DNA from: Rickettsiales bacterium | GTDB taxonomy: Bacteria > Pseudomonadota > Alphaproteobacteria > Rickettsiales > UBA8987 | DNA length: 33,530 nt | Direction: 5' to 3' | NCBI GenBank assembly: GCA_028282625.1 | Contig: JANQHP010000040.1 | Coordinates: 1-33,530 of the forward strand | Shown: positions 1-5,884 of the stretch, piece by piece | Position numbering within the stretch: position 1 is the first letter of the stretch | Layout of the letters: the number at the start of each line of letters is the position of its first letter | Made by a program: the position numbers and the translations under genes | Notes under the pieces: model-generated | Seen by the model: the letters and a program-made list of their open reading frames with translations, nothing else | What the model was told of the DNA's origin: nothing | Database searches by the model: none

Positions 1-411
1 TATGTCAAAGGCAGGCTACTGCTTGAAGTACAGCGTGCCAAAGAGGCTTATGCCTTGCTCAAATCCGGTGCGCTGAACGGCCTGAGTATTGGCTATCGCG
101 TACAGCAATCCGATATTGAGCCGAGTAGCGGGGTCAGGATGTTGCAGGATATTGACCTGTTTGAGGTCAGCCTTGTGACCTTTCCTGCGAATGCACATGC
201 GGGTGTGACCTCGGTAAAAAACAATGCTCCTGATACCGTGCGTGGGTTTGAGCATTTCCTGCGGGAGGCAGGTTTTTCACGCAAACATGCGCGAGACATT
301 GCACTGCATGGCTTTGACGCGGTGCAGGAGAACCTGCGGGAGGCAGGGAGTGAGGCATGGATCGCCGCAGATGAGGCCTTTGATAAGGCCATTTCTATTT
401 TACACACATAA
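1..411 (+). CDS. HK97-family prohead protease, C-terminal part (RcGTA gp4-like)
   Basis: The reading frame is open from base 1 and ends at TAA 409-411, so the start and the N-terminal catalytic part lie outside the window. The visible part contains GALNGLSIGY and an LFEVSLVTFPAN segment, typical of the end of the HK97 prohead protease (peptidase U35) fold. This is the maturation protease that trims the capsid delta domain during head assembly. The last 60 or so residues form a charged helical tail of the kind seen after the protease core. It lies 17 bases before the major capsid gene, the usual order in HK97-like phages and GTAs. The family call is firm. Whether the catalytic residues are intact cannot be seen. 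Confidence 0.9.
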   Translation, partial: YVKGRLLLEVQRAKEAYALLKSGALNGLSIGYRVQQSDIEPSSGVRMLQDIDLFEVSLVTFPANAHAGVTSVKNNAPDTVRGFEHFLREAGFSRKHARDIALHGFDAVQENLREAGSEAWIAADEAFDKAISILHT

Positions 412-428
412 CAACAAAGGATGGGAAA

Positions 429-1631
429 ATGACACTCTCACGCTTAACCAAACGTGTGGAGGCGCTAGGCTCTGCATGGGAACAATTTAAACAGGTCAAT
501 GATCGTCGGATTGACGAAATTGAACGCAAAGGCAATGCTGATCCACTGACGATCGAGCAGCTGAACAAGATCAATGGTGCGCTGGACGGATACAAAAACC
601 GCCTAGAACACATGGAAACCGCCATGGTGCGCCCAGGTCTTGGCGGCGTGGCAGCCCAAGGTGGCTACAGCGCTTCCGCCTCGGAGCACAAGGAAGCTTT
701 TTGCTCTTACCTGCGCAAAGGTACCGAAGACGATCTGGCATTTTTGGAGAAAAAAGCGCTTTCGGTTGGCTCAGACCCTGATGGTGGCTACTTGGTCACG
801 CAGCAGATGTCTGGCTCGATTGTGGAGAAAGTCTATGAAACGTCTCCGATGCGTCAGTTGGCTTCTGTGGAAAGCATTTCCAGCGATGCACTGGAAGTGC
901 TGGAAGAAACGACGGAAGCAGTCGCGGGTTGGAGTGCTTCAGAAACCGCCGCGGTAGCTGATACAGATACACCGGACTTCGTGAAGAAGGTGATTGCGGT
1001 GCATGAGCTTTTTGCGCAGCCTAAAGCGACCCAAAAGCTGCTGGATGATGCCAGTGTGGATGTGGAAGCCTGGCTTTCTGAGAAATTGGTGGATGTGTTC
1101 TCTCGCAAAGAGAATGCGGCTTTCATCAACGGAACGGGGACCGGTCATCCTAAGGGGATTTTGACGTATCCTGCAGGCACTTCTGCCACGCAAATTGAGC
1201 AGGTCAATTCCGGTAGTGCGGGTAATGTGACGGCCGATAGCCTGATTCAGCTTTATTACGCGCTGAAGGAAGAATATGCCGCGCATGCGACCTTCCTGAT
1301 GAACCGTGCGACCGTGCAACAAGCACGCTTGCTCAAAGAAAGCACGACGGATCAATATCTGTGGAATCCTGGTTTAAGCGCTGGCGCTCCCGATACGTTG
1401 CTCGGTGTACCGGTGATGCAAGCTGCCGACATGCCTGCACCTACGGCTTCCAGCCTTTCCGTGGCGCTCGGTGATTTCTCGCGTGCTTACCAGATTGTGG
1501 ACCGGACAGGGCTGCGTGTACTGCGTGACCCTTACACCGAGAAGCCTTTTGTGAAGTTTTACAGCACCAAACGTGTGGGCGGTGATGTGATTAACACTGA
1601 AGCGATCAAGCTGCTGAACCTTGCAGTGTAG
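429..1631 (+). CDS. Phage/GTA major capsid protein, HK97 fold (gp5-like)
   Basis: A 400-residue HK97-fold major capsid protein, which forms the head shell after proteolytic maturation. Residues 1 to about 70 are charged and coiled-coil-like, as expected for the cleaved delta/scaffold domain. The mature part carries SDPDGGYLVTQQ, SPMRQLASV, the P-domain helix around FAQPKATQKLLDDA, INGTGTGHPKGIL, and a C-terminal FVKFYSTKRVGGDV strand, all usual HK97 capsid signatures. The length is normal. The ATG at 429 has an AAAGGA ribosome binding site 7 bases upstream. A strong terminator-like hairpin follows directly, which could make this gene the end of one transcript and raise its dose over the genes downstream. 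Confidence 0.95.
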   Translation: MTLSRLTKRVEALGSAWEQFKQVNDRRIDEIERKGNADPLTIEQLNKINGALDGYKNRLEHMETAMVRPGLGGVAAQGGYSASASEHKEAFCSYLRKGTEDDLAFLEKKALSVGSDPDGGYLVTQQMSGSIVEKVYETSPMRQLASVESISSDALEVLEETTEAVAGWSASETAAVADTDTPDFVKKVIAVHELFAQPKATQKLLDDASVDVEAWLSEKLVDVFSRKENAAFINGTGTGHPKGILTYPAGTSATQIEQVNSGSAGNVTADSLIQLYYALKEEYAAHATFLMNRATVQQARLLKESTTDQYLWNPGLSAGAPDTLLGVPVMQAADMPAPTASSLSVALGDFSRAYQIVDRTGLRVLRDPYTEKPFVKFYSTKRVGGDVINTEAIKLLNLAV

Positions 1632-1656
1632 TTAAGAAAGTACAGCTTTCTCTTTT

Positions 1657-1694
1657 TGAGGCGGCAGGCATAGGGCTTGTCGCCTCATTTTTTT
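1657..1694 (+). terminator. Intrinsic terminator after the capsid gene
   Basis: A perfect 7-bp stem (TGAGGCG at 1657-1663 with CGCCTCA at 1681-1687) is followed at once by seven T residues. It lies 26 bases after the capsid stop codon and before the next gene at 1717. Position and structure fit a rho-independent terminator or attenuator inside the structural operon. Confidence 0.75.
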
Positions 1695-1716
1695 AAGAGC
1701 GAAGGGGGCAACTTGG

Positions 1717-1959
1717 ATGCGTATTCAGATGACAGAGACACGCCGAGGCAGTGAGGACGGGCTCAAGGTGCGTTGCTACGAGAATGGGCAAACATACGAT
1801 ATGGAGCGCCATTTGGCCTGCGCTTTTTTGGCTGCCGGATGCGCCATTCCAGCTTGGGAGCAAACAAGCATCATTACCGCAGCGTGTTATGGCACAGAAC
1901 GCAGCCGTCCCAATAAAGGCAGATTCATTGAAATAAGGAACATGAAGGAAAAGACATGA
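1717..1959 (+). CDS. Small unknown protein between capsid and head-tail connector
   Basis: An 80-residue ORF that I do not recognise. A ribosome binding site (AAGGGGG) lies 11 bases upstream of the ATG. The stop overlaps the start of the connector gene in an ATGA arrangement, so the two are probably translationally coupled. The protein has no obvious membrane segment. It is basic with three cysteines (CYEN, LACAF, AGCAIP) plus one in AACYG. Good start signals and coupling argue that it is a real gene. A role in head-tail assembly is only suggested by position. Confidence 0.65.
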   Translation: MRIQMTETRRGSEDGLKVRCYENGQTYDMERHLACAFLAAGCAIPAWEQTSIITAACYGTERSRPNKGRFIEIRNMKEKT

Positions 1960-2498
1960 AGCATCACTCACCAAGGCTAATATTATTTTTACCTCCGACC
2001 ATGGAACCACTCTCATTGGAGGAAGTAAAAGCCTATTTGCGTATTACAGATTCACGGCAAGATAACCTGGTTGATATTATGATTAAAGCCGCACGTGAAC
2101 ATGCGGAGCTTTATACACGGCGTTCTTTAATGGCAAGAGAGTGGAAGCTTGTCTATTCTGATTATGCCCCAACACGTGTGTTTCTTCCACGTGGACCCAT
2201 TCGTTCTTTTGCTTTTGTAAGAATAGAAGATGAATCAGGTGCCACCACGAATTTAAGCACGGATGAATATTATTTAAGCCCCTCTTCAGATGAAATCATT
2301 TTAAAAACCTCACCACGGGGCCATGCTGTCGAGTTTCGTTATGTAGGAGGATATGGTGGGGCTTCCAGCGTGCCTGGCGCCATTCGTCAGGGTATGCTGA
2401 TGCATATTGCGCAGATGTATGAATCAGAAGGTGTAGACCATGGCATGAGCACTGCCATACGCAATCTTTATGATATGTATCGGGTGGTAACGTTATGA
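1956..2498 (+). CDS. Phage head-tail connector protein (gp6-like)
   Basis: A 180-residue protein of the phage gp6-like head-tail connector family, the ring that sits under the portal. The hallmark is the N-terminal LSLEEVKAYLRI segment followed by a helical stretch (residues about 20-55, DNLVDIMIKAAREHAE), a central beta part with FLPRGPIRSF, and a VEFRYVGGYG strand before the last helix (PGAIRQGMLMHIAQMYE). Length and layout match the RcGTA/HK97 gp6 class. It overlaps the upstream ORF and the downstream head-closure gene by four bases each (ATGA), so the run is tightly coupled. Confidence 0.88.
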   Translation: MKHHSPRLILFLPPTMEPLSLEEVKAYLRITDSRQDNLVDIMIKAAREHAELYTRRSLMAREWKLVYSDYAPTRVFLPRGPIRSFAFVRIEDESGATTNLSTDEYYLSPSSDEIILKTSPRGHAVEFRYVGGYGGASSVPGAIRQGMLMHIAQMYESEGVDHGMSTAIRNLYDMYRVVTL

Positions 2499-2845
2499 GT
2501 GGGCACCATCAACAAAAGATTGCACGCGCAAAGCTCAACACGTTTTTGACCATTGAGCAACCCATTCGGGTAAGCGACCAGGCGGGCGGTTATAGCACCA
2601 GCTGGCAGGTGCTCGCTGCCGTGTGGGGCTGGGTCCGACATGTGGGTAGCATTTCCAGTGATTCATATGGCAATAACGCTTCGGTAGGCGGGCAGCGCTT
2701 TCGGCTGGTGATACGCTACCGAAGCGATGTAACCGCGGATATGCGGATTCTGATCGATGGGAAGATCTATCGCATTCTTTCGGTGGTCGACCCGGATCAC
2801 GGGCAGCACACACTCGAGCTTATCATCGAAAAAGGAGAGCAATAA
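2495..2845 (+). CDS. Phage head closure (head-tail joining) protein (gp7-like)
   Basis: A 116-residue protein of the SPP1 gp16 / HK97 gp7 head-closure family. It has the usual N-terminal positively charged start, a YSTSWQVLAAVWGWV strand pair (residues about 35-50), the FRLVIRYRSDV strand and the RILIDGKIYRILSVVDPD segment near residues 88-106, which is diagnostic for this beta-barrel family. The product would seal the head and dock the tail. The start overlaps the connector stop (ATGA) and the stop overlaps the next start (TAATG). Confidence 0.88.
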   Translation: MSGHHQQKIARAKLNTFLTIEQPIRVSDQAGGYSTSWQVLAAVWGWVRHVGSISSDSYGNNASVGGQRFRLVIRYRSDVTADMRILIDGKIYRILSVVDPDHGQHTLELIIEKGEQ

Positions 2846-3252
2846 TGGCACAAGCAGCATGGGAAGTACAAAAATCGCTTTATGCACTGCTTTCTGGTGA
2901 CCCTACCTTGGCGGGTATGGTAAGCGGTGTGTATGATTTTGTACCGGTGGAGGCGGATTTTCCACTGGTGGTGATTGGGCGCACGAAAGAGGAGAGGATC
3001 GTTAGCCCCGGGGTTAGCACCACGGCGATTGGGATCGAGATCAGCGTGTTAAGCGAGGCAAGCAGCCGCGAGCAATGTACGGAGGTAGCAGAAAGAGTGG
3101 AGCATTTGCTACATAGCACAGCCCTGGTTCCACAAGGCTATCTGGTGGTGGGGAGCACGATCAAAGGGAACGTGACGCAGAAATTGGACGAGGGTGGCTA
3201 TTACCAAAGCATGATCCAGTGGGATGTGTGGGTGCGGCCTTCTGCGTCATAA
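2845..3252 (+). CDS. DUF3168 tail completion / terminator protein (gp8-like)
   Basis: A 135-residue DUF3168 protein, the tail terminator family that caps the tail tube in HK97-like phages and GTAs. Typical features are the N-terminal VQKSLYALLSGDP, the GVYDFVPVEADFPLVVIG segment, a central ISVLSEA strand, and the C-terminal YYQSMIQWDVWV strand. A strong ribosome binding site (AAGGAGAG) precedes the ATG, which overlaps the preceding stop. In RcGTA the next gene would be the major tail protein. Here the operon breaks and a palindromic repeat begins 9 bases downstream. Confidence 0.88.
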   Translation: MAQAAWEVQKSLYALLSGDPTLAGMVSGVYDFVPVEADFPLVVIGRTKEERIVSPGVSTTAIGIEISVLSEASSREQCTEVAERVEHLLHSTALVPQGYLVVGSTIKGNVTQKLDEGGYYQSMIQWDVWVRPSAS

Positions 3253-3261
3253 TGTCTAACG

Positions 3262-3294
3262 GACTGGATCCCGCTATCAAGTAGCGGGATGACG
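3262..3294. repeat. Dispersed palindromic repeat, CTGGATCCCGC family, copy 1
   Basis: A perfect 9-bp inverted repeat (ATCCCGCTA at 3268-3276 with TAGCGGGAT at 3282-3290, loop of 5) flanked by CTGG on the left and GACG on the right. Copy 2 at 17102-17133 has the same outer bases with a different centre, so both belong to one family. It lies between gp8-like and the unknown gene at 3346, where tail genes are expected. With no T-run it is a poor intrinsic terminator. Confidence 0.8.
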
Positions 3295-3310
3295 CTAAAA
3301 ATTAAATAAA

Positions 3311-3339
3311 TTGAAACAAAAGTGCTGTTGTGGTATAGT
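3311..3339 (+). promoter_or_regulatory. Sigma70-like promoter of the inserted unknown gene
   Basis: TTGAAA at 3311-3316 and TATAGT at 3334-3339 are separated by exactly 17 bases. Transcription would start near 3346, on the ATG itself, so the mRNA would have almost no leader. The match is good for both hexamers, and the site lies inside an otherwise co-oriented structural operon. Confidence 0.6.
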
Positions 3340-3345
3340 ATAGGC

Positions 3346-3777
3346 ATGCATTTAGGAAAAACACTGACATTGGATATTCGCCTGCAAGAGGCGGTGGTGG
3401 CTTTTAAGAAGGCGCTGATACCGGATATGGTGGACCAGCATGAGATGGTTGTAAGTGTAGATAGCCAGGAAGCGGCCACAGCGTACGCCGAGCAGAAAAC
3501 ACAGCAGATGGAGCGTACGCAGGAGCAAACACGCATGGAGCGTGAGAAAACGCACGAGATTTTGCATGACCCGCATTTTGCCTGGATGCAGACCGAAGAA
3601 CATAAATACCAGAAGGCACTTAGGAGTTTGGGGGTGGAGGTGGAGCAAGTGATTATGCCGCTGGCCGCCATCGTGCAGGCCTCGGTGGAAGAAGAGCTTG
3701 GGGTGGAGCCTGCGCTTACGCCTGCAGCAGCGATGCCTGCTCGTGAGGCCATGCCACCTCCTGCTGTGGCAGCGTAA
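3346..3777 (+). CDS. Unknown coiled-coil protein, moron-like insert in the phage cluster
   Basis: I do not recognise this 143-residue protein. The middle (about residues 35-75) is very rich in Gln, Glu, Arg and Lys and should form a long charged helix or coiled coil. The last 30 residues are rich in Pro and Ala and probably disordered. There is no signal peptide or membrane segment. It does not look like a major tail protein, a gp10-type chaperone or a tape measure. An in-frame GTG at 3322 lies inside the promoter spacer, so I take the ATG at 3346. The gene has its own promoter and terminator, which makes it an autonomous cassette between the gp8-like and gp12-like genes. Whether it is a cargo gene or an assembly factor is unknown. 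Confidence 0.7.
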   Translation: MHLGKTLTLDIRLQEAVVAFKKALIPDMVDQHEMVVSVDSQEAATAYAEQKTQQMERTQEQTRMEREKTHEILHDPHFAWMQTEEHKYQKALRSLGVEVEQVIMPLAAIVQASVEEELGVEPALTPAAAMPAREAMPPPAVAA

Positions 3778-3810
3778 GCAACAAAACACATCATAGAATA
3801 CACGAACTGC

Positions 3811-3839
3811 AAGAAGCTGATTTTTCAGCTTCTTTTTTT
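3811..3839 (+). terminator. Strong intrinsic terminator after the inserted gene
   Basis: A perfect 10-bp stem (AAGAAGCTGA at 3811-3820, TCAGCTTCTT at 3825-3834) with a TTTT loop is followed by a long T-run. It closes the single-gene unit and lies just before the ribosome binding site of the DUF2460 gene, which therefore needs read-through or another promoter. Confidence 0.85.
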
Positions 3840-3861
3840 GTTTTTAAACGGAGGAATGATC

Positions 3862-4461
3862 ATGGATTTTGCAGAAGAGCGGTTGCCAGAAGATATCGCC
3901 AATGGCGCGGAGGGCGGCCCGGAGTTTTCGACCGATATTGTGGTGCTTAGCAGCGGGCATGAGCAGCGCAATAGCAATTGGCAATATCCGCGTGCGCGCT
4001 ACCACATCAGCAAGCCATTGCAAACGCAGGCGCAGATAGAGCGCTTGCAGGCCTTTTTTCGTGCGCGGAAAGGGCGTGCGGCCGGGTTTCGCTTTAAGGA
4101 TTGGAGCGATTACATGCTGGAAAGCGAGGCAATTGGCACGGGTACGGGCTTGGAAACCAGCTTCCAGCTGGTGAAATCGTACACGAGCGGTGGCGTGCAG
4201 AGCGTGCGCACCATTACCAAGCCTGTCATGGGAAGCATCAGCATTTTTGTGGATGGGTTTTTGCAATCCAGCGGCGTGAGTGTGGACGTAACGACTGGCG
4301 TCGTGACGTTTGATACGGCACCTGCCTTGGGTGGTGTGATCACTGCCAGTGGTGAATTTGATGTGCCGGTGCGCTTTGATAATGATTTGCTACAAGCCAA
4401 GCTGGAAGAGCAGGGAAGCTACAGCATGAACAATATAGAGTTAGTTGAAATACGCTTATAA
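3862..4461 (+). CDS. DUF2460 distal tail protein (gp12-like)
   Basis: A 199-residue DUF2460/TIGR02217 protein, the distal tail ring of GTA-type tails. The N-terminal signature FAEERLPEDIANGAEGGPEF, the SGHEQRN motif, the central FFRARKGRAAGFRFKDWSDY and the IDGFLQSSG-like FVDGFLQSSG are all present. The ATG at 3862 is chosen because a GGAGG site lies 7 bases upstream. The ATG at 3856 would be too close to it, and the farther TTG at 3838 sits inside the terminator T-run. A 41-bp very AT-rich gap follows the stop. Confidence 0.93.
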   Translation: MDFAEERLPEDIANGAEGGPEFSTDIVVLSSGHEQRNSNWQYPRARYHISKPLQTQAQIERLQAFFRARKGRAAGFRFKDWSDYMLESEAIGTGTGLETSFQLVKSYTSGGVQSVRTITKPVMGSISIFVDGFLQSSGVSVDVTTGVVTFDTAPALGGVITASGEFDVPVRFDNDLLQAKLEEQGSYSMNNIELVEIRL

Positions 4462-4502
4462 ACATATAGTTAATAATATTATATAATAAATAGGATAAAG
4501 TA

Positions 4503-5360
4503 ATGAAAACGCTTAGTTCCGCCTTAAATGCGCATTTGCAGCAGGAGGTGACCACGCTTGCACTCTGCTGGAAACTGACTCGCACCGATAGCGTGGTAAT
4601 GGGGTTCACCACCGCGGACCGGGATATTGTTCTGGATGGGGTGACCTATCAGGCTTCCACCGGTTTTGCGCCCGGTGATTTGGAAAGTAATGCGCAAATG
4701 GAGGATGACCGACTGTTGCTGGAAGGATTGCTGCATACCGAAGCGATTACCGATCAGGATGTGACCGCGGGAGTCTATGATTTTGCGGATATTGAGATCT
4801 TTATGGTGAATTATATGGATTTGACCCAAGGCAAAGTGGTGCTTCGGACCGGTATTTTTGGGGAAGTGACCTATGAAAACAACCAGTTTTCAGTCGAAAT
4901 TCACGGCAAATCCCACCAGATGAACCGCACGATCGGGCAGCTTTATTCCCCGCTATGCCGCGCAGAGCTTGGTGATAGCGCGTGCGGTGTAGCACTTGCG
5001 GGCTATACGCGCACCGGCACGGTGACCCAGGTGTTAGACGCCCAAACGCTGGAGGATACAGCGCTGACAGATGTTTCGGGCTTCTTCGATTTTGGCGTGG
5101 TGACCTTTACCAGCGGTGCCAATCAGGGCAAAAGCATGGAGGTGCGGCGCTATATCAACGATGCCTCCTCGCCGCGCTTTACCCTAGCCTTGCCCATGCC
5201 AGAGCCAGTGCAGGTGGGTGATGGCTACAGCATCGTAGCGGGGTGCGACAAGAAAATCGCCACATGCAAGGCGCGCTTTAACAATATCCTCAATTTCCGC
5301 GGGGAGCCTCATGTGCCGGGCATGGACCGGATGCTAAACGGTGATTCGACGCCAAGCTAG
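4503..5360 (+). CDS. DUF2163 tail hub protein with four-Cys signature (gp13-like)
   Basis: A 285-residue protein with an N-terminal DUF2163 domain (ALCWKLTRTD, LLLEGLLHTEAIT) and a C-terminal phage BR0599-type domain. Two cysteine pairs are visible: C152 and C161 (SPLCRAELGDSACGV), and C248 and C255 (GCDKKIATC). The spacing is that of lambda L-like and RcGTA gp13 hub proteins, known to bind an iron centre, so I infer the same here. The FNNILNFRGEPHVPGMD ending is typical. The gene starts after an AT-rich gap with a GGATAA site and is followed by the peptidase gene after two bases. Confidence 0.92.
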   Translation: MKTLSSALNAHLQQEVTTLALCWKLTRTDSVVMGFTTADRDIVLDGVTYQASTGFAPGDLESNAQMEDDRLLLEGLLHTEAITDQDVTAGVYDFADIEIFMVNYMDLTQGKVVLRTGIFGEVTYENNQFSVEIHGKSHQMNRTIGQLYSPLCRAELGDSACGVALAGYTRTGTVTQVLDAQTLEDTALTDVSGFFDFGVVTFTSGANQGKSMEVRRYINDASSPRFTLALPMPEPVQVGDGYSIVAGCDKKIATCKARFNNILNFRGEPHVPGMDRMLNGDSTPS

Positions 5361-5362
5361 CC

Positions 5363-5848
5363 ATGCAACCTACATTGGATCATAGGCGACGCCAGATTGT
5401 GAAAGAGGCGCGCGGGTGGCTTGGCACGCCTTTTTTGCATCAGGGGAGGGTGTGCCATAGTGATGTGGCGCGCGGCGGGTGCGACTGCATTGGATTGATT
5501 GCCGGTGTGGCGAAGGCGCTACAGCTCAAAAGCCACGCGCCGAGCAACCCACTGCTGCACAGTGTGGATATGGGAGGTTATGGGCGTGTACCCGACGGGA
5601 TCCATCTGGAGCGGATGCTGAAGACGCATTTACACATAATTCCGCTGGAAAGCTCCTTGCCAGGCGATGTGCTGCTGCTGCGCTTTGCTGAGCATCCACA
5701 GCATGTGGCGCTTTTAAGCGATTATGGCACGGCACGCGGCATGATCCATTGCTACGCGCAGGCGCGCCGTGTGGTGGAGCATCGCTACGACCGCTGGTGG
5801 CAGGCGCGCACGGTTTCTGCTTTTCGTTTTGATCTTTTCGTTCACTAA
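5363..5848 (+). CDS. NlpC/P60 family tail peptidase (gp14-like)
   Basis: A 161-residue NlpC/P60 papain-like cysteine peptidase of the GTA gp14 / phage cell-wall peptidase type, expected at the tail tip to cut peptidoglycan peptides. The N-terminal ARGWLGTPFLHQGR is typical. The catalytic Cys is C42 in GGCDCIGL (usual DCxG context), and the His is H114 in HPQHVAL just after the PGDVLLLRF strand. The size matches the family. It begins two bases after the gp13-like stop and lies 36 bases before the large baseplate gene. Confidence 0.92.
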   Translation: MQPTLDHRRRQIVKEARGWLGTPFLHQGRVCHSDVARGGCDCIGLIAGVAKALQLKSHAPSNPLLHSVDMGGYGRVPDGIHLERMLKTHLHIIPLESSLPGDVLLLRFAEHPQHVALLSDYGTARGMIHCYAQARRVVEHRYDRWWQARTVSAFRFDLFVH

Positions 5849-5884
5849 CACACTTCGTTCACTAAAAACACAGGGCATCACATT

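Noticed and set aside
3322..3345. GTG start 24 bases upstream of the inserted unknown gene
   Set aside because: It lies in the spacer between the -35 and -10 hexamers, so it would not be in the predicted transcript.
3201..3812. A 203-codon minus-strand ORF across the inserted unknown gene
   Set aside because: Its translation is Ser/Cys-rich and lacks any motif. The plus-strand gene has a promoter and terminator fitting its own direction, so the antisense ORF is considered a shadow.
4462..4502. AT-rich gap before the DUF2163 gene as a promoter
   Set aside because: -10-like hexamers (TATAGT at 4465, TATAAT at 4482) exist, but no -35 hexamer lies at a suitable distance (TTGAAA at 4445 is 14 or 31 bases away), so I do not call it.
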